From: Chloracidobacterium sp.
GTDB taxonomy: Bacteria; Acidobacteriota; Blastocatellia; Pyrinomonadales; Pyrinomonadaceae
Reading direction: 5' to 3'
NCBI GenBank assembly: GCA_016715795.1
Contig: JADJXP010000002.1
Location: forward strand, 1,860,001-1,924,000
Length of the DNA stretch: 64,000 nt
Shown: piece by piece, positions 8,002 to 17,165 of the stretch
Layout: each line of letters begins with the position of its first letter
How positions within the stretch are numbered: the first letter of the stretch is position 1
Translations under genes and position numbers: made by a program
Notes under the pieces: generated by a model
The model's input: only the letters and a program-made list of their open reading frames with translations
The model's database searches: none
What the model was told of the DNA's origin: nothing

Positions 8002-9195
8002 CTATCGCCCCGCTATTTTTCGATCCTGTTGGCCGACGATGTAGCTGGTCTTTGCCCGGACAACCACATTGGGCCGCATAACTCGGATCTTGATCTGACG
8101 GCGGTCGCCGACCATGCCGACCGATTCAGGATAGTATCCAAGCGAATACTGCCGCCGCAGCTCTTCGGCTATACCGGAAAACGCTGCATCCACGTTATAG
8201 ATCGACTTTGCCTCGAACGGCCGTCCGCCACTGTTGTTAGCGAGAGATTCGAGATAGGCTTTGCCTTTGGCATAATCGCCCTGGTTTACGCCGCCCCGGC
8301 CGCTACCGGTATTCATCGGGCCGCCAAGTATGATCCCGGCCAGGATATCGGCAAGGGTAACCCGTCCGCCGGTTCTCGGTGGATATCCACCGCCGCCGCC
8401 ACGTCCCACGCCCATGTCAGCCGACGTATCGTATCTGATCGTGTAAAAGAGAGCATCCACCTCCTCCGTTGCTCGCAGCGTGTCGTCATACCCTGCGCGT
8501 CGAGACGTGGTGTCCACGCCGTCGGAAAATAACACCACCGCCTTTCGCCCCTCGATGCGGCTTAGCTGGCGCCGAATGACATCATCGACGGCCTCATAAA
8601 GGCTCGTGCCGTTGCCAAACTGGGTCGAATATATCGCGCTCCGCATCTGATTCCGATTGGTCGTCGGCGGACACAGCACATGAACGTCCTGATCGAAGGC
8701 GATCACCATCACGCGATCTGACGGCCGCAGTTGATTTACAAAGGAGCTTGCTGCGTCCTGAATCTCGTTGATCTTAAACTCAGTTGACGGGCTTACATCG
8801 ATCATCAGAACAACCGTGAAAGGCTGCTCCACGGATTGAAAATAATCGATCTTCTGCTCGACGCCATTCTCAAATATCCTGAAATCCCGCTGCTGGAGCC
8901 CTGAGATGAATCGCCCGTCGCGATCAAGCACAGAGACGGGCATCGTCACCAGGTTCGTCTCGACACGAATGATCTCGTCATCCTCGGCCGGCGGAGTAGG
9001 CGACGCCGTCGGGTATGTGCCGCGGCCGGCCAATACCGGCGGCCCCGAAGGGGTCTTACCCTGATATGGATCGTTCGTGATCGTCGGAGCCGAGGGCGTC
9101 ACGGCAACGCGCGGCCGCGTCGTCGTGTCATTCTGAGCGATCGCTGCCGTTACCAACGCGATGGCGAATGTCGCCGAGAGCAGTATCCTTTTCAT
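8002..9195 (-). CDS. Secreted VWFA-domain protein, acidobacterial type (second copy)
   Basis: A paralogue of the gene at 6795-7952, with the same order: signal peptide (about 1-20), Thr/Pro-rich linker, IIRVETNLVTMPVSVLDRDG segment, VWA domain with DVSPS and VLFSDGVD MIDAS motifs, and a YSLGYYP C-terminal strand. The ATG at 9195 is chosen because a signal peptide begins there and a GGAGAGG site precedes it. The frame extends to 9411, but that extension overlaps the next gene and has no exported character. A Gly-rich insert (GRGGGGGY) lies in the C-terminal third. The 49-nt gap to the first copy suggests cotranscription and tandem duplication. Confidence 0.85.
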   Translation of the reverse strand: MKRILLSATFAIALVTAAIAQNDTTTRPRVAVTPSAPTITNDPYQGKTPSGPPVLAGRGTYPTASPTPPAEDDEIIRVETNLVTMPVSVLDRDGRFISGLQQRDFRIFENGVEQKIDYFQSVEQPFTVVLMIDVSPSTEFKINEIQDAASSFVNQLRPSDRVMVIAFDQDVHVLCPPTTNRNQMRSAIYSTQFGNGTSLYEAVDDVIRRQLSRIEGRKAVVLFSDGVDTTSRRAGYDDTLRATEEVDALFYTIRYDTSADMGVGRGGGGGYPPRTGGRVTLADILAGIILGGPMNTGSGRGGVNQGDYAKGKAYLESLANNSGGRPFEAKSIYNVDAAFSGIAEELRRQYSLGYYPESVGMVGDRRQIKIRVMRPNVVVRAKTSYIVGQQDRKIAGR

Positions 9196-9272
9196 CTGTC
9201 CAATCCTCTCCGAGTTCAGTTGCTTCGGGGAAAGCGCTGGTTTGATTAACGCCTCAGCCCTTTCGTTCGCCG

Positions 9273-10385
9273 TTATTTTCCGTCGAGAAACTCGATCGCA
9301 AGATCGTGAAAACGACGCCTTACGCCATTGAGGTTCACGAACGGCAGCGCGTGGTTGTGCGTCCGGTTTGAAAGAAGGATGAAGACGCGTTCCTTGACCG
9401 GATCGATCCATAGGCTTGTGCCCGTAAATCCAAGATGCCCAAAGCTTTGCGGCGACATCTGCTTCCCCGCTGCCGAATCCGGTGTCGATGCAAGTTGAAA
9501 CGCAAACGACCGGTGTTCATTCATCCCTGCCGTGAAGTTGGACATGAACAACTCGCCGGCCTTCGGGGCCAGCAATTGAGAATATTTCGGCAAGAACTGC
9601 TGAGCGATCCTGAACACCTCCGTCGCCGTTGAAAAGAGCCCCGCGTGCCCCGCCACGCCACCTAGAAAGTATGCGTTCCCGTCGTGCACTTCGCCCCAGA
9701 TCACGCCTTCTCGCAAGGCACCCTTTTCGGCGTCATCGATCGCAAAGCCCTTCTCGATACATGTGGCTCGTTCAAACGCATTGCCTGTTTCGCTGGCCGC
9801 CACTCGACTGCGTTCGGCGATAGGGCCAAAGCTCGTATCGCTAAGCCCGAGCGGCTGTATGAGCATCTCGCGGACGATCACGTCGAGTGTCCCGCCAGCC
9901 ACGCTCTCGATCAATGCTTGCAAGGTAAGGAAGTTCAGGTCGCTGTAAACGACTCGTTCACCACTCGCGTATGCGAGCGGCGTGTCAGCGATCGTTTGCC
10001 GCACATCAGCCCTGCGCTTCGCCATCAGATACAGCGGCAGCCACGCCGGCAGCCCCGATGTATGCGTGAGCAACTGCCCGACGGTAATGCCTCGCTTTTC
10101 GTCAGTATCGAATTCCGCAAGATGCTCCGACACGGCATCGGTAAAAGCGAGTAGGTCGTGCTCGATCAGGATCGCCGTCAAAAGGCCCGTGACCAGGACC
10201 TTTGTCAGGCTGGCCAGATCGTAGATCGTGTCTTTCCTCGCCTCGATCCGCTCCGGCTCGACGACGGCGTAGCCAAGTGCATCATGCAGCACGATCTCAC
10301 CCTTTTCCGCAACGAGATACACCGCCGACGGAAAATCACCCGCCTCGATCCGCTCGGAAAGGAATCTATTGATCTCAGAACTCAT
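9273..10385 (-). CDS. Serine hydrolase, beta-lactamase class C / esterase fold
   Basis: This 370-residue protein belongs to the family of penicillin-binding-like esterases and D-aminopeptidases. It has the nucleophile motif SLTK (residues 59-62), the Tyr motif YSD at 148-150 and a C-terminal HLGFTGTS motif in place of the KTG box. There is no signal peptide, so a cytoplasmic role is likely. It lies 77 nt upstream of the VWFA pair on the same strand. Whether it acts on peptides, esters or muropeptides cannot be told. Confidence 0.85.
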   Translation of the reverse strand: MSSEINRFLSERIEAGDFPSAVYLVAEKGEIVLHDALGYAVVEPERIEARKDTIYDLASLTKVLVTGLLTAILIEHDLLAFTDAVSEHLAEFDTDEKRGITVGQLLTHTSGLPAWLPLYLMAKRRADVRQTIADTPLAYASGERVVYSDLNFLTLQALIESVAGGTLDVIVREMLIQPLGLSDTSFGPIAERSRVAASETGNAFERATCIEKGFAIDDAEKGALREGVIWGEVHDGNAYFLGGVAGHAGLFSTATEVFRIAQQFLPKYSQLLAPKAGELFMSNFTAGMNEHRSFAFQLASTPDSAAGKQMSPQSFGHLGFTGTSLWIDPVKERVFILLSNRTHNHALPFVNLNGVRRRFHDLAIEFLDGK

Positions 10386-10460
10386 TGACTAGCCGCCGTC
10401 AAAATAATAACCTGATTGTTCCGCGATAGAAAAAAAATACATTTCTGGAGGTTAAAATGT

Positions 10461-10901
10461 ATGTCTTCTCAATTCGAATCCGCCGAACTCATCCTGAAGC
10501 TCTACGACCTGCGTCGTGAAGCAACGATGCGCAAGGCACGCGATTGGTTCTTTAGCTTTAACCCGGCCAGCGCCGACGAGGTCGAAAAAACTATGATGGA
10601 TCCCGAGGTCGGGGGCTATCTTCGCATGGTCCTCTCATACTGGGACATGGCCGGAGCCATGGTAAATAGCGGGGCGATAGACGCCGAACTATTTAACAAG
10701 ACCAATGGCGAACACATCGGTGTTTTCTCCAAGATCGAGCCATTTATCGGCGAGCTTCGCGAAAAATGGCAGATGCCCGAAGCTTTTGAGAATATCGAAA
10801 AGGTCATCATGGACCGTCCTGACGGTGCCGAACGCATCAAAAAGACGCAAGAGTGGATGAAGTCGATCCGGGAGCAGATGGCGGAGCAGGCCGCGGCCTA
10901 G
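10461..10901 (+). CDS. Conserved helical protein of unknown function
   Basis: The ATG at 10461 follows GGAGG (10447-10451) at ideal spacing and gives 146 residues; an in-frame start at 10416 lacks a site. The protein is soluble and mostly helical, with a Met/Trp-rich core (residues 25-70) and a charged C-terminus. Its stop codon overlaps that of the convergent oxidoreductase gene by 4 nt. I recognise only a loose likeness to DUF4760-type proteins and assign no function. Confidence 0.7.
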   Translation: MSSQFESAELILKLYDLRREATMRKARDWFFSFNPASADEVEKTMMDPEVGGYLRMVLSYWDMAGAMVNSGAIDAELFNKTNGEHIGVFSKIEPFIGELREKWQMPEAFENIEKVIMDRPDGAERIKKTQEWMKSIREQMAEQAAA

Positions 10902-11896
10902 ACCTTTAGGCTTGCGAAGTGTTCGGCGATCTTATCCAGCACGCCAACCGCTAATTTCAATGCACGCCGTCCATCCTCGCCTGAGACGGGCGGCGTCTTT
11001 CCTTTCTCGATACAATCAAGAAAATCGAGTATCTCGGCCCGCAGCGGCTCGACGTCATTGATCTCAAGTCGATCTATCGAGATGCCTGCGAGCGGGTGCG
11101 ATGCGTTGGAGTTCAGTGACGTGAGCGACGCAAATTTCGTCGCATAATCGAGCACGACGTAGGCGTTAGTCTGATAGAAGCGCGTCTTGCGTATCTTCTC
11201 GGTCCCGATGCGTGAGGCGGTGATGTTCGCTACACAGCCATTCTCGAATTCGATGCGGGCATTCGCCGCATCGACCTTGTCCGAGATCACAGGAATTCCA
11301 ACAGCGTGTATTGCCGAAACCGCAACGTCCTCGCCCACCAGCCACTGAACGGCGTCGAGGTCATGGATCATCACATCTAGCACAACGTCCACATCGAGCG
11401 ACCGGTTGGGATACGGCGACACGCGGTGTATCTCAAAATAAAGCGGCCTGGTCACGTGCGGCCTCAGTGCGACCATCGCCGGATTATACCGTTCAAGCTG
11501 GCCGACCATCAGCTTCGCACCCGACGGTGCTGCCGCGGCGATCATTCTGTCCGCCTCGTCGAGCGTTAGAGCGATCGGCTTTTCGACCAGAACGTGAATT
11601 CCCTTTTCGAGAAACGCGCACGCGATCTCGCAATGCGTCTCGGTCGGCGTCGCGATCGAGACCGCATCCACCTTGCCAAGCAGGTCGCGCCAATCAGCAA
11701 ACGCCTCACAGCCATTCTGTTGAGCGATCTCGCTCGCCGTCGGTGCGTCGGTATCGCAAATCCCAACAAGCTCGACACGCCCTTTGCCCGACAGCTCTGA
11801 ATAATTGCGCGCGTGATGCCGGCCGAGACTGCCGACACCGATAGCAGCGACGCGTAGATCGCGGATCGCGGATAGCTGATCGATGGTTTCCTGCAT
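10898..11896 (-). CDS. Gfo/Idh/MocA family oxidoreductase
   Basis: An NAD(P)-dependent sugar-type oxidoreductase of 332 residues. The Rossmann motif GVGSLGRHHARNY lies near residue 20, and the catalytic-region motif EKPIAL near residue 100. A C-terminal alpha/beta domain with VLDVMIHDLD follows, as in relatives that act on UDP-sugars or inositols. Some relatives oxidise UDP-GlcNAc at C3 for lipid A synthesis, but no partner aminotransferase is nearby, so the substrate stays open. The GT39 gene is divergently transcribed 45 nt away. Confidence 0.88.
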   Translation of the reverse strand: MQETIDQLSAIRDLRVAAIGVGSLGRHHARNYSELSGKGRVELVGICDTDAPTASEIAQQNGCEAFADWRDLLGKVDAVSIATPTETHCEIACAFLEKGIHVLVEKPIALTLDEADRMIAAAAPSGAKLMVGQLERYNPAMVALRPHVTRPLYFEIHRVSPYPNRSLDVDVVLDVMIHDLDAVQWLVGEDVAVSAIHAVGIPVISDKVDAANARIEFENGCVANITASRIGTEKIRKTRFYQTNAYVVLDYATKFASLTSLNSNASHPLAGISIDRLEINDVEPLRAEILDFLDCIEKGKTPPVSGEDGRRALKLAVGVLDKIAEHFASLKV

Positions 11897-11941
11897 TGTG
11901 CCTCAGATGAGTAAAATATATTTTCGACCACATGCCGTCGA

Positions 11942-13420
11942 ATGACAAAATCAGCGATTAGCAATCCCCGACCCGCAATACTAAGCGTCCTTGTAGTGAT
12001 GCTTGCCCTCGCGGCCTATTTTTCGGGCCTTTCGATGCCGTTTTTGGGCCCGGACGAGCCGCGATATGCACAGGTCGCACGCGAGATGCTCGAGCGGGGC
12101 GATTGGTTTACGCCGACGCTCGGCGGCCACACGTGGTTTGAGAAGCCGGTCTTGCTCTATTGGCTCGAGATCGTCTTCTTCAAGCTGTTTGGCGTAAACG
12201 AGTTTGCCGCCCGCATCGGACCGACTCTTTGTGGCCTTGGAACGGTGGTTTCGCTTTGGTTTCTGGGCCGCGCAGAGAGCAGCGAACGGCGAACTGCAAT
12301 TACCTTCGCGCTGATCGGCGCTTCGACGCTGAGCATTATCGGCTTCTCGCATGGTGCAAGTTTTGACATCGTCGTTACGTTCCCGATCACGGCGGCGCTG
12401 ACGGGCTATTTCATTTTTGACCGTGCCGAAAGCAAACCAACGGTGCCACTCGCGTTGTTCTACTTCTTCGTCGGCCTGGCACTGTTGGCAAAAGGCTTGA
12501 TCGGCATCGTCATTCCATTTGGCGTGATCGGCCTCTATCACTTGCTGTCCCGCCGCCTGCCGAGTCGGAAGTTTCTTATCAGCCTGTCGTGGGGCCTTAT
12601 TTTGACGGCCGCCGTCGCGGCCACATGGTATCTGCCCGTGTATCTTCGCCACGGATGGCCCTTTATCGACGAGTTCTTTGTCCAGCACCATTTTCAGCGG
12701 TTCACGTCAAACAAGTACCAGCATCCGCAGCCGTTCTACTTCTATCTCTGGGTACTGCCTCTGATGACGCTGCCATGGCTCCCCTTCTTTTTCGGCGGCC
12801 TCTGGTCATTGCTGCAAACGGCTTTGGGCCGGCGAACAACTGACGCTTCTTCGCCGCTCCTTCTCTTTTTGCTGTCCTGGCTCGTCGTCCCGCTTGCCTT
12901 CTTCTCCTTTTCCGGCTCAAAGCTGCCCGGCTACATTCTGCCTGCCGTCCCCGCTGCCATCGCGTTGGCGGGTTGCTTTATTAGCGACCGATCATCCGCG
13001 AAGAAGGGCTGGAGGCTCGCGACAATCGCGATCGCTTGCGCTGCGTTCGTGTTTGTTATCTTCCTTGCACAGGTGGCGGCCCCACGCTACGCCGACGGCG
13101 ATAGCGTAAAGGGCCTGATCGAGGCCGCCGCCGCTCGCGGGTATGCGAGCGACCGCGTTTTTGGCCTTCAGACTGTGTCGCACAGCGCCGAATTCTACGC
13201 CGCCGGCCGCCTGCTCCGCGCACCGGACGGATCCCAGAAAGAACTTGAAACACCGGCCGACCTCCGTTCCGAAATGCAGAGAACCGGCCTCGATCGTGTC
13301 CTCGTACTTGTTCCGCTGCAACGCCTCGACCAACTCACATCATCCGGCGAAGTCCGAGTTGACCTTATTCGCGACAACGGCGAAATAGCTATCGTCGCGG
13401 TAACGGCTGGCGATCACTAG
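11942..13420 (+). CDS. Glycosyltransferase family 39 (ArnT/PMT-like) membrane protein
   Basis: This 492-residue integral membrane protein has about ten to twelve transmembrane segments. The first periplasmic loop carries GPDEPRYA with the conserved acidic residues of lipid-linked-sugar glycosyltransferases. Family members move a sugar from a polyprenyl phosphate to lipid A, protein or another acceptor. The gene ends exactly where the convergent t6A gene ends (13420/13421). A TATATT hexamer lies near 11917-11922. The acceptor cannot be predicted. Confidence 0.85.
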   Translation: MTKSAISNPRPAILSVLVVMLALAAYFSGLSMPFLGPDEPRYAQVAREMLERGDWFTPTLGGHTWFEKPVLLYWLEIVFFKLFGVNEFAARIGPTLCGLGTVVSLWFLGRAESSERRTAITFALIGASTLSIIGFSHGASFDIVVTFPITAALTGYFIFDRAESKPTVPLALFYFFVGLALLAKGLIGIVIPFGVIGLYHLLSRRLPSRKFLISLSWGLILTAAVAATWYLPVYLRHGWPFIDEFFVQHHFQRFTSNKYQHPQPFYFYLWVLPLMTLPWLPFFFGGLWSLLQTALGRRTTDASSPLLLFLLSWLVVPLAFFSFSGSKLPGYILPAVPAAIALAGCFISDRSSAKKGWRLATIAIACAAFVFVIFLAQVAAPRYADGDSVKGLIEAAAARGYASDRVFGLQTVSHSAEFYAAGRLLRAPDGSQKELETPADLRSEMQRTGLDRVLVLVPLQRLDQLTSSGEVRVDLIRDNGEIAIVAVTAGDH

Positions 13421-14362
13421 CTATAAGCGTGCGCGCCGGAGCCGATCCATCAATGCGGCACCGATGCCCGATTCCGCAACCGTTTGGCAATAGATCACCC
13501 GTATGCCTCGCCGGTCGCACTCGCGAAAGAACTCGAATACCGCCGCCGCGTATTCCTCGACCGAAGCGCAAACCTTTAGTAATGCAAAGCCACTGTCAGG
13601 ATCGACGCCAGTGCCGATCCAGGCCGCGTCCTTGCAATCTGCGGCCGGAACTGTGTCACTAACGAGCCGGACCTCGGCGTTAGGCGTGTAATGGCGATGC
13701 TTCAAGCCCGGACTGCGGCTTTCTTCCGGCTCGCCTGACGAGGCAACACGCGTCTCGGGCACAACCGCCCGAAGCTCATCCAGCGAAACCGCACCTGCCC
13801 GGAGCAGCACCGGCACATCGCCCGTGCAGTCAACCACCGTCGATTCCAGCCCGATCTCGGTTGGTTCACCTCGCAGAATGCAATCGATACGCCCGTCAAG
13901 GTCCTCCAATACCGCCTGCCAAGTGGTCGGACTGGGCCGCCCCGATAAATTTGCCGAGGGAGCCGCGACCGGGACGCCGCAGGCCGTCAGAAACTGTCGG
14001 GCGACCTCGCCTCTCGGCATTCTCACACCTATCGTCCCCAGACCCGCCGTCGCGAGCGACGGAACTCGGTCAGTCTTTCTCAACACGACCGTCAAAGGCC
14101 CCGGAAAGAACCGCTCAACAAACTTCTCCGTGTTCTCCGTGATCTCTGTGGCCAATTCCCCTATCTGCTCGACCGCAGCAACATGCGCGATCAGCGGATT
14201 GTCCGCCGGCCGCTGCTTTGCTTCGAATATCTTCGCGACCGCTGCCTCGTCAAACACATTCGCCCCAAGCCCATAGACCGTCTCAGTCGGAAACGCCACC
14301 GTCCCGCCGTCGCGTACGAATGCGGCCGCGGTCTTGACGTTATCTGTGAGAACCGTCTTCAT
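13421..14362 (-). CDS. tsaC: L-threonylcarbamoyladenylate synthase (Sua5/TsaC type)
   Basis: It makes threonylcarbamoyl-AMP from Thr, bicarbonate and ATP for the t6A37 modification of tRNA. The 313 residues comprise the YrdC domain (FPTETVYGLGA, KQRPADNPL, PSANLSGRPSPT) and the extra C-terminal Sua5 domain (about 215-313), so it is the long form. A loop at about residues 70-78 (ATEITENTEKF) is encoded by a stretch that matches an intergenic repeat type (CACGGAGAACACGGAG) seen elsewhere in the window, which suggests the repeat invaded the gene in frame. Confidence 0.93.
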   Translation of the reverse strand: MKTVLTDNVKTAAAFVRDGGTVAFPTETVYGLGANVFDEAAVAKIFEAKQRPADNPLIAHVAAVEQIGELATEITENTEKFVERFFPGPLTVVLRKTDRVPSLATAGLGTIGVRMPRGEVARQFLTACGVPVAAPSANLSGRPSPTTWQAVLEDLDGRIDCILRGEPTEIGLESTVVDCTGDVPVLLRAGAVSLDELRAVVPETRVASSGEPEESRSPGLKHRHYTPNAEVRLVSDTVPAADCKDAAWIGTGVDPDSGFALLKVCASVEEYAAAVFEFFRECDRRGIRVIYCQTVAESGIGAALMDRLRRARL

Positions 14363-14412
14363 TCAAAAAAGTCTGTCCTACCGCTGCACTAAAATCAAAA
14401 CGCGGCAGCAGG

Positions 14413-14418
14413 TATAAT
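14413..14418 (+). promoter_or_regulatory. uvrC -10 element, leaderless arrangement
   Basis: A perfect TATAAT ends 6 nt before the GTG start codon of uvrC at 14425. No Shine-Dalgarno sequence fits in that space, so the mRNA probably starts at the start codon. No strong -35 hexamer is seen. Confidence 0.5.
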
Positions 14419-14424
14419 CGGCCT

Positions 14425-16275
14425 GTGACGCTTCCCGAGAAACTCAAGACCTTGCCGACGCGTGCGGGCATCTACATTCACAAGAATGACGCCGGACGGA
14501 TCATCTACGTCGGCAAGGCTAAGAATCTGCGCAATCGGGTGCGTTCGTATTTTCAATCGAGCCGCAATCACGATCCGAAAACGCGACAGCTCGTTCGCGT
14601 CATAAGCGATTTTGAGTTCATAGTCGTCGATAACGAGGTCGAGGCGTTGATCCTCGAGGCGAACCTCATCAAGAAGCACAAGCCTCGCTTCAACGTCTTT
14701 CTCAAGGACGACAAATCATACCCGCATCTCAAGGTCACCAACGAGCCCTTCCCAAAGGTCGTCATCACGCGCCGCATCGTCCGCGACGGCTCAAATTACT
14801 ACGGCCCGTTCCTGCCGGCGACGCTGGCCCGCAACACGCTGAATCTGATCAACCGTGCGTTCCAGCTTCGCACCTGCGAGATCGAGATCGACGGCAAACT
14901 GCCGCGGCCCTGTCTCGAATACCACCTCAAACGCTGCCTCGGCCCGTGTGTCAAAGGGCTTTGCTCGCCCGACGAGTATCAGGAGGCGGCGGCCGACGTG
15001 CGAACGCTGCTTGAGGGCCGCAACAAGGAGCTTGCAAAGTCGCTCGAGGCCCGTATGTGGCAGTTCTCCGAGGACGGCAAATACGAGCTTGCGGCCAAAT
15101 ACCGCGACCTGCACCGCACGGTGCTCGCGCTGAGCGAAACCCAGAAGATGGCGACGACCGCCGAGCGCGACATTGACACGATCGGCTTTTACCGCGAAAA
15201 GCAGCGGCTTGCGTTGCAGCTATTTACGACACGCGAGGGCCGAATCGTCGGCCGCCGCGAGTTCTTTTGGGAAGACCTGCCCGAGGACAAGACCTTTGAC
15301 GCCGGCGAGTTTCTCGGCAACGTGCTCGCACAGTATTATTCGACCGATTATGTGCCGCTCGAGATACATGTGCCTCAGGATTTCGCAGACCGAGCAGTGC
15401 TGGAAAAGGCGCTAACTGAGCGTCGCGGCCGCCGCGTAAAGATCCTTGACCCCAAACGCGGCAAGAACAAACACCTCGTCCGCCTCGTCGAGGCAAATGC
15501 AAAGATCTCATTCGAGCAGCGCTTCCGCGTGCTAAAGCCCGACAGCGAAAAGGTGCTCGAGGAGCTTCAGGAACTGCTCGAACTTTCATACTTCCCCGAG
15601 CGTATCGAGTCGTTCGATATCTCGAACATCTCCGGTTCTGAGAACGTCGCGGGCATCGTGTGCTTTGAGAACGGCAAGCCGGCGAGGGCGAATTACCGCC
15701 GATTTATCATCCGAACGGTCGAGGGAGCGAACGATTTTGCCTCGATGCACGAGGCCGTCTATCGCCGCTACAAACGTCAGTTGGACGAGCAAAAACCGCT
15801 GCCGCAGCTTGTCTTTATCGACGGCGGCAAAGGCCAGTTGTCGGCCGCCGCATCCGCAATGCAGGCCCTCGACCTTGAACAGATAATGCTCGTCGGCCTC
15901 GTTAAACCGCCAAAACGACACAGCGAGATATCGCACCTGCTGATCTACGGCCGCGAGGATAAGCCGATACCCTTTGACCGCAACTCGCAGGCGTTTCGCC
16001 TGATCTTGCAGATTCGCGAAGAAACGCATAAGACCGCCGTCGAGTTTCACCGCAAACGTCGCGAGAAGCGTGATTTCAGCAGCGAGCTCTCAGAGATTCC
16101 CGGCATCGGCGACAAGCGAAAGATGAAGCTGCTGCGCGAATTTGGCTCGATCGAACGCATTGCAAAGGCATCCGCCGACGACCTGAGGCCATTCGTCGGC
16201 CCCAAGGCCGCGACCGAGATCGTCGAACACTTTGAGGCCCAAAGGGCTCTGAACACGACCCTAAAAGGCCCTTGA
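14425..16275 (+). CDS. uvrC: UvrABC excinuclease subunit C
   Basis: The nuclease subunit of nucleotide excision repair; it makes the 3' and 5' cuts around lesions. The 616-residue length is standard. Domains in order: GIY-YIG nuclease (about 12-90, with AGIYIHKN and IIYVGKAKNLRNR), a Cys-rich region, UVR domain (about 205-240), the RNase H-like nuclease half (FDISNISG, VFIDGGKGQL) and C-terminal helix-hairpin-helix (IPGIGDKRKMKLL). It starts with GTG and probably has no leader. uvrA lies 22 kb away in the same window. Confidence 0.96.
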   Translation: MTLPEKLKTLPTRAGIYIHKNDAGRIIYVGKAKNLRNRVRSYFQSSRNHDPKTRQLVRVISDFEFIVVDNEVEALILEANLIKKHKPRFNVFLKDDKSYPHLKVTNEPFPKVVITRRIVRDGSNYYGPFLPATLARNTLNLINRAFQLRTCEIEIDGKLPRPCLEYHLKRCLGPCVKGLCSPDEYQEAAADVRTLLEGRNKELAKSLEARMWQFSEDGKYELAAKYRDLHRTVLALSETQKMATTAERDIDTIGFYREKQRLALQLFTTREGRIVGRREFFWEDLPEDKTFDAGEFLGNVLAQYYSTDYVPLEIHVPQDFADRAVLEKALTERRGRRVKILDPKRGKNKHLVRLVEANAKISFEQRFRVLKPDSEKVLEELQELLELSYFPERIESFDISNISGSENVAGIVCFENGKPARANYRRFIIRTVEGANDFASMHEAVYRRYKRQLDEQKPLPQLVFIDGGKGQLSAAASAMQALDLEQIMLVGLVKPPKRHSEISHLLIYGREDKPIPFDRNSQAFRLILQIREETHKTAVEFHRKRREKRDFSSELSEIPGIGDKRKMKLLREFGSIERIAKASADDLRPFVGPKAATEIVEHFEAQRALNTTLKGP

Positions 16276-16281
16276 CTTTGC

Positions 16282-16374
16282 TTGGCTGACATTATCGGCT
16301 CGACCGTCATTGGCGCTATTGGCGGCGGCGTAGTCGCTCAGGTGCTCGGCATGATGAGCAAGAGCGAGAGCTGA
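16282..16374 (+). CDS. Possible 30-residue hydrophobic peptide after uvrC
   Basis: Directly after the uvrC stop and in the same frame, a TTG at 16282 opens a short frame ending TGA near 16374. The peptide is hydrophobic and Gly-rich, like one transmembrane helix (IIGSTVIGAIGGGVVAQVLG). There is no good ribosome-binding site. It may be a real small protein, a readthrough tail of UvrC or chance. Confidence 0.2.
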   Translation: MADIIGSTVIGAIGGGVVAQVLGMMSKSES

Positions 16375-16378
16375 CCGC

Positions 16379-17107
16379 CTACGGTTCATAGCAGCGGAGC
16401 GTTCGGGCCTTTTTGAATAGTTTCTTGAACTCAGCCTCGGGCGTGCCGTCGTATTGTATTCGCTCGATGAGGGCGTTGGCACAGTTTGACCAGCCGAAAT
16501 TCATCACCTCGACGAGCGCGAACTTCATCTTATCGGGCGAGCGAAGTTGCTGGTCGAAAATTCGCTGCAGCCGGTCGGGATCGGCGTTGTTCTTTCGCGA
16601 CTCGACGTTGACATTAAGCCACGCCGCAAGCAGTTGGTCGCCGCCCGCGGCCAATGGCCGGGCGTATCGCGTGACGCAATCGGGGGCTGCCTCGTACGCC
16701 AGCAGCTTTGCCGGATCCGAATAGCCTAGCATCGATGTGCGCTCCAGCTTATACACCTGCTCAAGCTCGCGGATCTTTCGTGCCTTGAGATCCTGCCAAT
16801 ACGCCACGTTGACGATATCGAGTGCCTTGAGCTCGGCGACCTTGCGTTTGTACTCGGCATCGAATGCTGCGATGTCGAGTTTGGCAATATCTCCATAGCT
16901 CCACGCGGTCGTGTTCGTCTCCAACAGATAGCTGCCGGGCAGGCTGAGCTTGAGCGTGTTACGCAGACGGGCGGCCGTATGGATCTTCGGATCGTATGTG
17001 CCTGAGTACTCGCACATCTCGTCTTCCCAGCGCAGGACGGCCGCCCGCTGGGCGAATGTCGAGACCGCCGCGGCGGCCAGCAATATCGCGATGATCAACG
17101 GTTTCAT
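16379..17107 (-). CDS. Exported protein of unknown function
   Basis: The 242-residue protein has a clear signal peptide (about residues 1-19, ending at an AQ site) and is then soluble and helical. It has scattered cysteines (near residues 33, 143, 207 and 239) that could form disulfides in the periplasm. No family is recognised. It faces the methyltransferase gene divergently across a short region holding that gene's promoter. Confidence 0.65.
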   Translation of the reverse strand: MKPLIIAILLAAAAVSTFAQRAAVLRWEDEMCEYSGTYDPKIHTAARLRNTLKLSLPGSYLLETNTTAWSYGDIAKLDIAAFDAEYKRKVAELKALDIVNVAYWQDLKARKIRELEQVYKLERTSMLGYSDPAKLLAYEAAPDCVTRYARPLAAGGDQLLAAWLNVNVESRKNNADPDRLQRIFDQQLRSPDKMKFALVEVMNFGWSNCANALIERIQYDGTPEAEFKKLFKKARTLRCYEP

Positions 17108-17127
17108 AGGCGTTACTTTACATCAAA

Positions 17128-17157
17128 TTGGCGCTCCACGCACCGGCGGTCTAGAAT
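17128..17157 (+). promoter_or_regulatory. Methyltransferase promoter, near-leaderless
   Basis: TTGGCG (17128-17133), an 18-nt spacer and TAGAAT (17152-17157). The -10 ends 8 nt before the ATG at 17166, leaving no room for a ribosome-binding site. Confidence 0.5.
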
Positions 17158-17165
17158 TGAACAGC

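Noticed and set aside
7573..8532. Long open frame on the plus strand opposite the two VWFA genes
   Set aside because: It spans both minus-strand genes and the gap between them, has no family likeness and no ribosome-binding site. It reflects codon bias of the true genes.
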